A stretch of DNA of 51,775 bases from an uncultured bacterium (lineage in GTDB: Bacteria; Bacillota; Clostridia; Oscillospirales; CAG-272), in NCBI GenBank assembly GCA_949293405.1, contig CASFDI010000072.1, positions 1 to 51,775 on the forward strand, read 5' to 3'. Every line of letters starts with the position of its first letter. Within the stretch, counting starts at the first letter, position 1. Below the pieces are notes generated by a model, which did not search any database, was not told the DNA's origin, and saw only the letters and a list, made by a program, of their open reading frames with translations. This document shows positions 14,000-22,704 of this stretch, piece by piece. A program made the position numbers and the translations under genes.

Positions 14000-15004
14000 A
14001 TGGTTGCGGTCATCAAACAGGGCACTACGGAAAAACAGTTGGGAGAGCTGGTCGCCTGGCTGGAGGATATGGGGCTTACCGCCCATATCTGCAAAGGACA
14101 GCAGCAAACCATCGTCGGACTGATCGGAGACACCAGCCGGGTGGATGCAGAATTACTTGAAAGTCTGTCCATCGTGGACTCAGTCAAACGCATATCCGAA
14201 AAATTCAAGAGCGCGAACCGCAAGTTCCATCCGGACGACACGGTGGTGCGCGTCGGATCAGTCGCTATCGGAGGAGGCAATTTCGCGGTGATCGCGGGCC
14301 CCTGCTCTGTGGAAAGCCCCGAGCAGATTTCGGGTATTGCCGAAGCGGTCAAGGCGGCGGGAGCCACCCTTTTGCGCGGCGGCGCATTCAAGCCCCGCAC
14401 CTCCCCCTACGACTTCCAGGGTCTGCGCGCACAGGGCATTGAACTGCTGCTGCATGCCAAGGAAAAGACGGGCATGCCCATCGTCACCGAAATCATGGAC
14501 GCCTCTCACCTGCCCCTGTTCGAAAATGTGGATGTCATTCAGGTGGGCGCACGCAACATGCAGAACTTCGAGTTGCTCAAGGAACTGGGCATGATCCGCA
14601 AGCCCATTCTGCTCAAACGCGGACTGGCAAACACGCTCTCCGAACTGCTCATGAGCGCCGAATACATCATGGCAGGCGGCAATGAACAGGTGATCCTGTG
14701 CGAACGCGGAATCCGGACCTTCGAGACCTACACGCGCAATACGCTGGACATCTCCGCCGTCCCCATGCTCAAGGAACTGTCGCATCTGCCGGTCGTGGTG
14801 GATCCCTCACATGCCACCGGCATGTCGCGCCTGGTGCGCCCGATGGCGCTTGCCGCTGCTGCGGCAGGAGCTGACGGATTGATGATCGAGGTACACAACA
14901 ATCCGCAGCAGGCGCTGTGCGACGGCGCACAGTCTCTGACGCCCGCCGAGTTTGCCGATGTGATGAAGAGTGTCACCAAAGTCCGGGAGGCGATCCGGTC
15001 ATGA
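14000..15004 (+). CDS. aroF: 3-deoxy-D-arabino-heptulosonate 7-phosphate (DAHP) synthase
   Basis: A 334-residue type I-beta DAHP synthase joining phosphoenolpyruvate and erythrose-4-phosphate, the first step of the shikimate pathway. Residues 1-70 form the ferredoxin-like regulatory domain known from Thermotoga and Clostridia enzymes, which binds Tyr/Phe for feedback control. The catalytic barrel shows AGPCSVES (metal Cys), KPRTSPYDFQG, GARNMQNFELLKELG and DPSHATG (metal His). I chose ATG 14000 (AAGGAG nine bases upstream) over a start inside the attenuator. The stop overlaps tyrA by ATGA. Control is thus probably double: attenuation of transcription and feedback through the N-terminal domain. 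Confidence 0.95.
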   Translation: MVAVIKQGTTEKQLGELVAWLEDMGLTAHICKGQQQTIVGLIGDTSRVDAELLESLSIVDSVKRISEKFKSANRKFHPDDTVVRVGSVAIGGGNFAVIAGPCSVESPEQISGIAEAVKAAGATLLRGGAFKPRTSPYDFQGLRAQGIELLLHAKEKTGMPIVTEIMDASHLPLFENVDVIQVGARNMQNFELLKELGMIRKPILLKRGLANTLSELLMSAEYIMAGGNEQVILCERGIRTFETYTRNTLDISAVPMLKELSHLPVVVDPSHATGMSRLVRPMALAAAAAGADGLMIEVHNNPQQALCDGAQSLTPAEFADVMKSVTKVREAIRS

Positions 15005-15834
15005 ACATCGGTGTGGTGGGGCTGGGACTGATCGGCGGCTCGGTTGCCGCAGCGATGCACGGAGCCGGGCACACGGTTTACGGGACAGACCGGGATCATG
15101 CGGCCTGCTCTCTTGCCGTGGTACGCGGACTGATTACGGATTTTCTGACCGATGACAGAATTGCCGCATGTGAGGCACTGATCATCGCACTGTATCCGGA
15201 AGAGACCTGTGCGTGGCTGCGCGAACACCGTGACACCGTCGCACCCGGAACGCTGGTCATGGATACCGCGGGGGTAAAGCGGGCGGTATGTGACACCGGA
15301 TTTGAACTGGCAAAAGAGCGGGGGTTTACCTTCGTAGGCATACATCCGGTAGCGGGAAGTGAAAAAAGCGGCACCGCAGCCGCAACACCCGACCTGTTCC
15401 GGGGCGCATGTTGCGTCATGGTGCCCCCGGTCTATGACGATATCCGTCTGCTCGAACGGGTCAAACATGCCCTCTCTCCGCTCGGATTCGGAAAATGGAT
15501 GGTAACCACCGCCGAAAAGCATGACCGGATCATTGCCTACACCTCACAGTTGCCGCATGTAATCTCCAACGCCTATGTTCAGAATCCTACTTTTTCCGAG
15601 CGGGAAGGCTTTTCGGGCGGCAGTTTCCGGGATCTGACGCGCACTGCCGCGCTCAACGCCCCCCTGTGGAGCCAGCTGTTTCTGGAAAACCGCGAATCCC
15701 TGACCGGAGAACTGGACCGTCTGATTGCAACGCTCACGGCATACCGCACCGCCATTTCCGAAAACGACCCGACGCGACTGGAAGAACTGATTGCCGCCGG
15801 AGAAAGGAATATCCATGCAGACCGTAGCCGTTGA
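15001..15834 (+). CDS. tyrA: prephenate dehydrogenase
   Basis: A 277-residue NAD-dependent prephenate dehydrogenase that makes 4-hydroxyphenylpyruvate for tyrosine. The N-terminal Rossmann motif GLGLIGGS is at residues 8-15, the catalytic His lies in GIHPVAGSEKSG near 117, and the dimer-domain motif SQLPHVISNA is near 183. It lacks the C-terminal ACT domain found in some Firmicutes enzymes, so feedback inhibition by Tyr may be weak or work elsewhere. It overlaps aroF by four bases and aroB by 20 bases, giving strong translational coupling. Confidence 0.93.
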   Translation: MNIGVVGLGLIGGSVAAAMHGAGHTVYGTDRDHAACSLAVVRGLITDFLTDDRIAACEALIIALYPEETCAWLREHRDTVAPGTLVMDTAGVKRAVCDTGFELAKERGFTFVGIHPVAGSEKSGTAAATPDLFRGACCVMVPPVYDDIRLLERVKHALSPLGFGKWMVTTAEKHDRIIAYTSQLPHVISNAYVQNPTFSEREGFSGGSFRDLTRTAALNAPLWSQLFLENRESLTGELDRLIATLTAYRTAISENDPTRLEELIAAGERNIHADRSR

Positions 15835-16873
15835 CACCGCTTCCCCCTACCGTGTTCATATCGGACCGGATGTGCTCGGGTCCTGCGCGTCTCTGGTAAA
15901 GCGGCAGACCGAGCGCGCGGTACTGGTGACCGACCGCACGGTGGGACCGCTGTATGCCGGGCGCGTACTGGACGCACTGGCTCCCCTGTGCCGCCAAACG
16001 CCCCTGGTGTTTACTCTTCCGGCGTCGGAAGAGGCAAAAAGCGGAACCTGGTATCTGTCCCTGCTCTCCTTTCTTGCTGAGCATCGGATCAGCCGTTCCG
16101 ACCGGCTGTGTGCTCTGGGCGGCGGAGTGGTCAGCGACCTGTGCGGCTTTGCCGCCGCCACCTATCTGCGCGGCATCCGGTTTGTGACCCTGCCCACCAC
16201 GCTGCTTTCCGATGTGGATGCTTCCGTGGGCGGAAAAACCGCCATCAACCTACCAGAAGGAAAAAATCTGGCGGGAGCCTTCTGTCAGCCCGAAGCGGTG
16301 CTGATTGACACCCGGTTTCTGAGCACCCTTCCGGATGAGATTTACCGGGACGGCTGCGCGGAGGTACTCAAATACGGTCTGCTGGAAGGCGGGGAACTGC
16401 TCACGCGTCTGGAATCTGCCCCCTTGCCCGACCACAGAGAAGACCAGAACCTGCAGAGCGATATCATTACAGAGTGTGTGCGCATCAAGGCACGCATTGT
16501 CTCCCGGGACGAGCACGACACCGGCGAGCGTGCCCTGCTCAATCTGGGTCATACCCTGGGGCACGGTGTGGAACAGGTCAGCGGCTTTACCATCCCGCAC
16601 GGCAGGGCTGTGGCCATCGGCATGGCGGCCGCAACGCGTGCCGCCGCTCATCTGGGGCTGTGCGATCCGGCACTGGTCGGCCGGGTGGAGCGCCTGCTCA
16701 CCGCTTACCGGCTGCCGGTGCGCTCGCCCTATCCGGCGTCCGATCTGCTGGACGCCATGTACCGGGACAAGAAAGTGAGCGGAGACCGGATCACCCTCAT
16801 CCTGCCCAAAGCGCCGGGCAACTGCATCCGGCAGTCCTTCCCGGTAGAACAGCTGGCGGAGGTGTTCGGATGA
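15815..16873 (+). CDS. aroB: 3-dehydroquinate synthase
   Basis: A 352-residue AroB, converting DAHP to 3-dehydroquinate with NAD and a divalent metal. Family motifs are complete: GGGVVSDLCGF near 107, the PTTLLSDVDASVGGKTAIN strand near 130, EVLKYGLLEG near 185 and NLGHTLGHGVEQ near 246, which carries metal-binding His residues. ATG 15815 lies within tyrA and has AAAGGA upstream; eight residues further upstream is a less likely start. The stop overlaps aroA by ATGA. Confidence 0.95.
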   Translation: MQTVAVDTASPYRVHIGPDVLGSCASLVKRQTERAVLVTDRTVGPLYAGRVLDALAPLCRQTPLVFTLPASEEAKSGTWYLSLLSFLAEHRISRSDRLCALGGGVVSDLCGFAAATYLRGIRFVTLPTTLLSDVDASVGGKTAINLPEGKNLAGAFCQPEAVLIDTRFLSTLPDEIYRDGCAEVLKYGLLEGGELLTRLESAPLPDHREDQNLQSDIITECVRIKARIVSRDEHDTGERALLNLGHTLGHGVEQVSGFTIPHGRAVAIGMAAATRAAAHLGLCDPALVGRVERLLTAYRLPVRSPYPASDLLDAMYRDKKVSGDRITLILPKAPGNCIRQSFPVEQLAEVFG

Positions 16874-18129
16874 ATCTGCACATTCTGCACGGCGATGTTC
16901 CGGAGCAAATACCCGCCTGTCCTTCCAAATCCTATGCCCATCGCGGCATGATTGCAGCCGCGCTGGGTGAGAGCGAAACGCTGGTGGCGTGCGGTGCACC
17001 CAACCGGGATATCGAAGCCACCGCGCGCGTGCTGCGTGCACTGGGCGCCCGGGTGGATGCCGTCCCGGAAGGCTTCCGGATTTCCCCGATCACCGCTGTT
17101 CCCACACAGGCATATTGCGATGCGGGGGAGAGCGGTTCCACCCTGCGCTTTCTGGTTCCGGTGGCGGCCGCTCTGGGATGCCATGCCCGCTTTGTCGGGC
17201 ACGGCAAACTGCCCGGTCGTCCCATGGAGCCGCTGTATGCAGCGCTGCGTGCCGGCGGCGCCCGGATCACGCCGCTGCCCGATGGGGTGGAGGTATCGGG
17301 CAGGTTGCGTGCCGGAACTTATACGGTTACGGGGGAGGTTTCCTCCCAATTCATCAGCGGACTGCTGTTTGCCCTGCCGCTTCTCTGCGGTGAAAGCCGT
17401 CTGATCCTGACCGGGCAGATCGCTTCCCTTCCCTATGTGGAGATGACCTGTCAGGTTCTCAGCCGGGCCGGTATCACCCTTGCGCGTACACCGGACAGTT
17501 TCACTGTTGCGGGCGGACAGCGCACACACAGCGCATCGGTTTTCGATGTAGAAGGGGACTGGTCGGGCGCTGCTTTCTGGCTGGTTGCAGGGGCTATCGG
17601 AAAACATCCGGTAACGGTTACCGGTCTCTGTCCCGATTCCCTGCAGGGCGACCGCGCTATTCTGGACCTGCTCGGACGCATGGGTGCGCAGGTGCATACC
17701 TGCGGCAGGAGCGCCACCGTTTCCCCTGCCCCTTTGCATGCGCTTGACATCGATGCAACCCAGATTCCCGATCTGGTACCGGTGCTGGCGGTTGCCGCTG
17801 CGGCGGCAACCGGCACCACGGTCATCCGGGGCGCCGCGCGTCTGCGGATGAAGGAGAGCGACCGGTTAGAGACTACCGCCTCCCTTCTGGGTGCACTGGG
17901 CGGGCAGGTACGGCAAACCGATGACGGACTGATCATCACCGGAACCGGTTCCCTGACCGGCGGTACCGTGGACGGTGCGGGCGATCACCGCATCGTCATG
18001 AGCGCCGCAATTGCCTCTCTGATTGCTTCCGGTCCGGTAGAGATCCTGGGGGTGGAAGCAGTCGGAAAATCCTACCCGGAATTTCCGGACATTTTCTCTG
18101 CGGCGGCACAGGTCCGCCGTACCGACTGA
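16870..18129 (+). CDS. aroA: 3-phosphoshikimate 1-carboxyvinyltransferase (EPSP synthase)
   Basis: A 419-residue EPSP synthase, transferring enolpyruvate from PEP to shikimate-3-phosphate. Typical elements are CPSKSYAHRGMIAAAL near 17 (the Lys of the PEP site), the SGSTLRFLVPVAAALG strand near 90, the G-R-P-M motif near 116 and RMKESDRLETTASLLGALGG near 326. The start ATG overlaps aroB by four bases (ATGA); the same frame is open upstream inside aroB but that part is not coding. The Gly of the glyphosate-contact region (usually LGNAGTA) reads DAGESGSTLR here, the arrangement seen in class II-like enzymes. Confidence 0.94.
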   Translation: MNLHILHGDVPEQIPACPSKSYAHRGMIAAALGESETLVACGAPNRDIEATARVLRALGARVDAVPEGFRISPITAVPTQAYCDAGESGSTLRFLVPVAAALGCHARFVGHGKLPGRPMEPLYAALRAGGARITPLPDGVEVSGRLRAGTYTVTGEVSSQFISGLLFALPLLCGESRLILTGQIASLPYVEMTCQVLSRAGITLARTPDSFTVAGGQRTHSASVFDVEGDWSGAAFWLVAGAIGKHPVTVTGLCPDSLQGDRAILDLLGRMGAQVHTCGRSATVSPAPLHALDIDATQIPDLVPVLAVAAAAATGTTVIRGAARLRMKESDRLETTASLLGALGGQVRQTDDGLIITGTGSLTGGTVDGAGDHRIVMSAAIASLIASGPVEILGVEAVGKSYPEFPDIFSAAAQVRRTD

Positions 18130-18143
18130 CAAAGGAGCAGAAA

Positions 18144-19229
18144 ATGGCAAGTACATACGGAACGCATCTGCGGGTTACCCTGTTCGGGACCTCGCACGGC
18201 CCTGAAATCGGGGTGGATATCGACGGACTTCCCGCCGGGGAAGCGGTGGACCTGCACGAACTGGATACCTTCCTCGGGCGCCGCAGAGCGGCGGGACGCG
18301 CCTATGCCACCCGGCGGCGCGAGCCCGACCTGCCCGAATTCCAGAGCGGACTGACCCCCGACGGCCACACCGACGGCTCCCGCCTGCATGCCATCATCCG
18401 CAACACAGACACGCGCAGCCGGGATTACCGGGAACTGGCTGATCTGCCCCGTCCTTCGCATGCCGATTTCACCGCTTACGCCAAGCATTACCCGCCCGAA
18501 ATGATGGCAGGGGGAGGTCCTTTCTCCGGACGGCTGACCGCCCCGCTGTGTATCGCAGGCGGCATTGCCAAACAGATTTTAGCGCGCCGCGGCGTGACGG
18601 TATGTGCGCACGCACTGCGCATTGCGGGCATATCCGATACTCCTTTCGACCCGGTTTCCGTGGGTCCCGATGACGCGGCGCGGCTTGAGGCACAAGATTT
18701 CCCCACGCTTTCCGCACAGGCGGGAGAGCAGATGCAGCAGGCGATTGCCGAAGCGGCGGCAGAGCGGGATTCGGTTGGAGGCATTGTGGAGTGTGCGGTG
18801 ACCGGTCTTGCGCCCGGCAGTTGCGGGGATGCCCTGTTTGACGGCCTGGAGGGTCGGATTTCTCTGGCGGTATTCGCCATTCCCGCGGTCAAGGGAATCG
18901 CGTTCGGCGCGGGATTTGAGAGTGCCGATCTGCGCGGTTCGGAAAATAACGATCCCTTCCGGATGCAGAACGGCCGTGTGGTCACCGAAACCAACCGTCA
19001 CGGGGGGATCCTGGGGGGCATCGCAAGCGGTATGCCTGTGCTCTTCCGGGCAGCCTTCAAGCCCACCCCGTCCATCTTCCGCGAACAGAAAACCGTCTCG
19101 CTCTCGCGCAGAGAAAACGCCACGCTCACCCTGACCGGCAGACATGACCCCTGCATTGTTCCGCGCGCCGTACCCGCGGTTGAGGCGGCGGCCGCCATTG
19201 CAGTCCTGGATGCCCTGCTGGCCGGGTAA
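18144..19229 (+). CDS. aroC: chorismate synthase
   Basis: A 361-residue FMN-dependent chorismate synthase. Motifs include LFGTSHGPEIGV at the N terminus, RRAAGRAYATRRREPD near 50, GGGPFSGRLTAPLCIAGG near 119, NRHGGILGGIASGMPV near 283 and GRHDPCIVPRAVPAVEAA near 332. It starts 14 bases after aroA with GGAG upstream. It needs reduced FMN; no flavin reductase lies in this operon, although one lies in the divergent unit (9918-10499). Confidence 0.95.
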   Translation: MASTYGTHLRVTLFGTSHGPEIGVDIDGLPAGEAVDLHELDTFLGRRRAAGRAYATRRREPDLPEFQSGLTPDGHTDGSRLHAIIRNTDTRSRDYRELADLPRPSHADFTAYAKHYPPEMMAGGGPFSGRLTAPLCIAGGIAKQILARRGVTVCAHALRIAGISDTPFDPVSVGPDDAARLEAQDFPTLSAQAGEQMQQAIAEAAAERDSVGGIVECAVTGLAPGSCGDALFDGLEGRISLAVFAIPAVKGIAFGAGFESADLRGSENNDPFRMQNGRVVTETNRHGGILGGIASGMPVLFRAAFKPTPSIFREQKTVSLSRRENATLTLTGRHDPCIVPRAVPAVEAAAAIAVLDALLAG

Positions 19230-19301
19230 AAACAAAATGACACACCGTCTGCAGCCAAGAAAGCAACACCTGCAGGCAAATAACCGGCCGGGCACCGGAA
19301 A

Positions 19302-19339
19302 GCAGAATGTGCCGCCGCATACCGCTATGCACATTCTGC
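19302..19339 (+). other. 11-bp inverted repeat in the aroC-pheA gap
   Basis: Perfect arms GCAGAATGTGC and GCACATTCTGC (19302-19312, 19329-19339) with a 16-base loop in the 187-base gap. No T run follows, so it is not an ordinary terminator. It may modulate pheA expression or mark an mRNA processing site. I see no aromatic-rich leader peptide here. Confidence 0.5.
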
Positions 19340-19416
19340 AGAAACGGATCTGCAAAGCGGCGGCTTCCCGCCTGCAATCACCCAGAATTCATTTATGAAA
19401 GGAACCGAGATCGGGT

Positions 19417-20535
19417 ATGGATACCGTTACCGAACTGTATGAAACCGAAAAACAACTGACAGAAACATTTGCGCGTTATGCACGGCTGAGCCGCGAACTG
19501 GCAAAGCAGGGTATCCCGGCCGACAGCAGCTATCAGACGCATGAGCGGCAGGGAGCGCTGATCCGTGCCCTGCCCGAACCGGACCGCCGTTTCGCAGCTT
19601 CTCTGCTGGAAGATCTGACCGGACTGAACGCCGCCATCCGGCGCGGAACCGAGCACCCCTCGGAGCCGTATGCCGATCTGATTGGCAAGGCGCTGGCCTC
19701 CTCTCCCGATATGCTGCCCGCTGACCTGCGCATTGCCTGCCAGGGAACCGAGGGCGCCTATTCCCAGAGCGCGGCCGAATGCCTCTTCACCCGGCCCTCC
19801 ATCTTCTTCTGCAATACCTTTGAAGGGGTGTTCCGTGCGGTGGATCAGGGACTGTGCCAGTACGGTGTACTTCCGATTGAGAACAGCACCGCCGGATCGG
19901 TCAGCACGGTGTACGATCTGATGATGACCTACCGCTTCTCGATTGTGCAGAGCTGCCGGCTGAAGATCAACCATGCCCTGCTGGCAAAACCGGGCGTACG
20001 CCTCTCGGATATCCGGGAAGTATACTCTCACCCCCAGGCGCTGGAGCAGTGCAGCGACCTGCTTCAGAGCATGGGCGTGCGCGCATGCCCCACCCGCAAC
20101 ACCGCCGTTGCGGCGCAGCAGGTGGCCGGCTCGGAGCGGACCGACATTGCGGCGCTTGCCTCCGCGGATTGCGCCCGGCTCTACGGTCTGCAGATTCTGC
20201 AGGACGCAGCCCAGAATGCCGGCAATAACCACACCCGCTTCATCTGCATTTCCAAGGAACCCCAGATTCTCCCGGGTGCTGACCGCACCGCCATTACCCT
20301 GACCCTGCCGCACCGTCCCGGAACCCTGTTCCGCCTGCTTTCGGTAGTCAACGCATTCGGAGTCAGTCTGGAAAAGCTGGAGAGCAGACCTTTGCCCGAC
20401 CGCGATTTTGAGTTCCGGTTCTATTTCGATCTCAAAGTCCCGGTTTACGATCCTGCCCTTCCCCAGCTTCTGGGTATGATGGAGTCGTCGTGCGACTCGT
20501 TCCGCTACCTGGGCACTTACCGCGAATATGTGTGA
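19417..20535 (+). CDS. pheA: prephenate dehydratase (P-protein) with a degenerate chorismate mutase domain
   Basis: A 372-residue PheA-type protein. Residues 1-90 are helical like an AroQ chorismate mutase, but the expected catalytic residues (Arg11, Arg28, Lys39 in E. coli numbering) are not found when the helices are aligned. Residues about 105-285 form the prephenate dehydratase domain (CQGTEGAYSQSAA, LPIENSTAGSV, YSHPQALEQC, and NNHTRFICI with the catalytic Thr-Arg-Phe). About 290-370 is an ACT domain (TLPHRPGTLFRLLSVVNAFGVSLEKLESRP), the usual Phe-binding feedback site. It makes phenylpyruvate. Last gene of the operon, 187 bases after aroC, with AAAGGA upstream. Confidence 0.9.
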   Translation: MDTVTELYETEKQLTETFARYARLSRELAKQGIPADSSYQTHERQGALIRALPEPDRRFAASLLEDLTGLNAAIRRGTEHPSEPYADLIGKALASSPDMLPADLRIACQGTEGAYSQSAAECLFTRPSIFFCNTFEGVFRAVDQGLCQYGVLPIENSTAGSVSTVYDLMMTYRFSIVQSCRLKINHALLAKPGVRLSDIREVYSHPQALEQCSDLLQSMGVRACPTRNTAVAAQQVAGSERTDIAALASADCARLYGLQILQDAAQNAGNNHTRFICISKEPQILPGADRTAITLTLPHRPGTLFRLLSVVNAFGVSLEKLESRPLPDRDFEFRFYFDLKVPVYDPALPQLLGMMESSCDSFRYLGTYREYV

Positions 20536-20588
20536 ATCCATGGGCCGGTCACTCCGCACCGAGCGGTCCGGCGCCGCAACAACCGCTA

Positions 20589-20623
20589 AGGAGGCCGCAG
20601 TGCATCATGCACTGCGGCCTCCT
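20589..20623. terminator. palindromic terminator between pheA and glf
   Basis: Perfect 17-bp arms (20589-20605 and 20607-20623) followed by GTCTTTT. It lies between convergent genes and probably ends the aromatic operon and the glf transcript. Confidence 0.7.
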
Positions 20624-20667
20624 GTCTTTTCCCCGCCTCTGCGGCAACCGGACAAACCGGCCCCCCG

Positions 20668-21777
20668 TCAGGCTCTCCTTCCGCGCTCGGCCTCTACGGT
20701 CTGCAGCGCCAGCGCAACCGTGGCGTCCATATCCAGATACCGGTACAGCCCGAGCCTGCCGCCGAACACCGTGTCGGGAAGCGCGGCAGCCATCTTCAGA
20801 TATTCCTCAGCGAGCGCATTGTTGCGGTCGTTGTTGACCGGATAATAAGGCTCCGCCCCGGGCGCCCATGCGGAAGAATATTCCCGCGAAATCACGGTTT
20901 TTTCCTGTGTGCCGAAATTGAAATGCTTGTGCTCGATGATCCGGGTATACGGCACCGCGGCATCGGTGTAGTTGATCACCGCGTTGCCCTGGAAGTTGGG
21001 CATGTCCAGCACCTCGGTTTCAAAGCGCACCGACCGGTATTCCAGCGCGCCCAGGCTGTAGTCAAAATACCGGTCCAGCGGTCCGGTATAGATCACCCGC
21101 TTCGCCATGCGCCGGTATCCCTCCCGGTCATCGAAAAAGTCCACCCCGGTGCGCACTTCCGCGCCGGCAAGCATCTGCCCGACAATGGCAGTATACCCGT
21201 CCACCGGAATGCCCTGATACGGATCGTTGAAGTAATTGTTGTCAAAGATGAACCGCACCGGCAGCCGGCGGATGATGAACGCCGGCAGTTCGGTACAGGG
21301 GCGGCCCCACTGTTTTTCGGTATAGCCCTTGACCAGTTTTTCGTATATGGTGCGCCCCACCAGATTGATGGCCTGCTCTTCCAGATTGCGCGGGTGTTCC
21401 GTGTACGCCCCCTGCCGTTCTTCTGCAATGCGCGCTTCCGCTTCGGCGGGCGTGAATACATCGGGCCAGAGTTTGGTAAAAGTATTCATATTGAAAGGAA
21501 GGTTATAGCATTCGTTGCGGTAGCGCGCCACCGGCTGATTGATATAATGGTTGAATCTGCCGAACCTGCGGACATAGTCCCATATCTCCGTGCGGGAAGT
21601 ATGGAAAATATGAGCGCCGTATACATGAACATCGATGTCATGCATGCGTCGGGTATAAATATTGCCCCCGATATGTTCCCGGCGTTCCAGCACCAGACAG
21701 CTTTTTCCGTCGCGGGTGAATTCATAGGCACATACCGCACCGAACAGGCCCGAACCGACAATCAGATAATCGTACAT
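20668..21777 (-). CDS. glf: UDP-galactopyranose mutase
   Basis: A 369-residue FAD enzyme that interconverts UDP-galactopyranose and UDP-galactofuranose. The N-terminal dinucleotide site is VGSGLFGAVCA at 7-17, followed by RREHIGGNIYT; YGAHIFHTS near 53 and KGYTEKQWGRP near 150 are signature strands, and the C-terminal YRYLDMDATVALAL motif contacts flavin. It supplies Galf for cell-surface glycans, consistent with the O-antigen-ligase-like and glycosyltransferase genes further along. ATG 21777 has AAAGGA upstream. Transcribed alone from a promoter at 21829-21857. Confidence 0.95.
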   Translation of the reverse strand: MYDYLIVGSGLFGAVCAYEFTRDGKSCLVLERREHIGGNIYTRRMHDIDVHVYGAHIFHTSRTEIWDYVRRFGRFNHYINQPVARYRNECYNLPFNMNTFTKLWPDVFTPAEAEARIAEERQGAYTEHPRNLEEQAINLVGRTIYEKLVKGYTEKQWGRPCTELPAFIIRRLPVRFIFDNNYFNDPYQGIPVDGYTAIVGQMLAGAEVRTGVDFFDDREGYRRMAKRVIYTGPLDRYFDYSLGALEYRSVRFETEVLDMPNFQGNAVINYTDAAVPYTRIIEHKHFNFGTQEKTVISREYSSAWAPGAEPYYPVNNDRNNALAEEYLKMAAALPDTVFGGRLGLYRYLDMDATVALALQTVEAERGRRA

Positions 21778-21828
21778 GAGATTGATCCTTTCCGGTTTGC
21801 TTCTTGTTTTTTATACCGTACCGCTTTT

Positions 21829-21857
21829 AGTATATCATAGTACGCCGCTTTTGAAAA
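21829..21857 (-). promoter_or_regulatory. promoter of glf
   Basis: Minus strand: weak -35 TTTTCA (21852-21857), 17-base spacer, TATACT (21829-21834), about 45 bases before the glf start codon. Confidence 0.55.
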
Positions 21858-21901
21858 GGGGATTTTTTCCGGCAGGCTCTGATGATTTTTTGTCCGTTGC
21901 T

Positions 21902-21930
21902 GTATAAATCCCCCACATAGGGCAAAAATA
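21902..21930 (+). promoter_or_regulatory. sigma-F-like promoter of spoIIQ
   Basis: GTATA (21902-21906), 14-base spacer, GGCAAAAATA (21921-21930). The -10 fits the forespore sigma-F pattern GGnnAnAnTw. It lies 33 bases before the start codon and no sigma-A site is evident. Confidence 0.6.
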
Positions 21931-21962
21931 GGTACAGCATACTTCTGAAAGGATGACAAATC

Positions 21963-22628
21963 ATGGAACAAAACCAACCGAAACCCAAATCCAATGACTC
22001 CAAGGCAAACCGCATTCTGTTTGCGGTGATCGTCTCCGTTCTGTGTGTAGCCGCATTGGTTGCAGGTCTTGTCTCTTCATTCAGCAGAGATGATCCTCAG
22101 CCGAGCGATACCACACCGCAGGTCACCACACCCGGCACCGATAATCCGGATGACAAGCCCGACGCGGCCAAGACCTTTGTCGCGCCCTGCACCGGCAGTG
22201 TGGTGCGCAATCATGACCTGACCACTTTCGTATTTTCGGACACGCTGGGTGAATACCGCGTACACCGCGGCATTGACATCTCGGCAGCTCTGGGAGACGC
22301 GGTGGTTGCAGTATGCGACGGAGTGGTTACCGAAATCCGTTCCGATCCGATGATGGGCAAGACCGTGGTCATCGATCATGGCGACGGCATTGTATCGATC
22401 TATCAGAATCTGAACGAAACGCTCGCGGAAGGCCTGAGTGAAGGCTCAAAGGTGAGTGCCGGCGATGTGATCGGTGCGGTAGGCGAAACCGCTCTGATGG
22501 AGCTGGCAGACGAGCCGCATCTGCACTTTGAGATGACCGACGCCGGTGAATCGGTGGATCCGCTCTCTTACATTTCCGAAGAGAGCCAGTCAGCCTCACT
22601 CGGTGCGGATACATCCTACGAAGGATGA
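21963..22628 (+). CDS. spoIIQ: SpoIIQ-like M23/LytM peptidase-domain sporulation protein
   Basis: A 221-residue protein with a short cytoplasmic tail, one membrane helix (about 19-42), a Pro/Thr/Asp-rich linker (about 46-70) and a LytM domain (about 72-205). Zinc-site motifs are intact: HRGID (H-x3-D) near 101 and HLHFE near 180. Bacillus SpoIIQ has lost part of this site, while clostridial SpoIIQ keeps it. SpoIIQ spans the inner forespore membrane and binds SpoIIIAH to join the two cells during engulfment. The upstream sequence fits a sigma-F promoter, which supports this call over a generic M23 peptidase. AAAGGA precedes ATG 21963. Confidence 0.75.
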   Translation: MEQNQPKPKSNDSKANRILFAVIVSVLCVAALVAGLVSSFSRDDPQPSDTTPQVTTPGTDNPDDKPDAAKTFVAPCTGSVVRNHDLTTFVFSDTLGEYRVHRGIDISAALGDAVVAVCDGVVTEIRSDPMMGKTVVIDHGDGIVSIYQNLNETLAEGLSEGSKVSAGDVIGAVGETALMELADEPHLHFEMTDAGESVDPLSYISEESQSASLGADTSYEG

Positions 22629-22652
22629 GCGCCGTCCGTCGGACAAACACAG

Positions 22653-22680
22653 CGGGGCAGCACGGATCCGTGCTGCCCCG
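22653..22680. terminator. perfect palindrome between spoIIQ and prfC
   Basis: A 28-base perfect palindrome (14-bp arms centred on GGATCC) between convergent genes, followed on the plus strand by TCCCTTTAT. Probable shared transcript end. Confidence 0.65.
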
Positions 22681-22704
22681 TCCCTTTATAATGTAAATAA
22701 TAAT

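Noticed and set aside
16474-16869. N-terminal extension of aroA inside aroB
   Set aside because: EPSP synthase aligns from ATG 16870, which overlaps the aroB stop by ATGA; the upstream part is Arg/Gly-rich shadow.
19237-19398. 53-codon ORF between aroC and pheA as a second leader peptide
   Set aside because: It has almost no Phe/Tyr codons, no clear ribosome binding site, and no terminator follows it.
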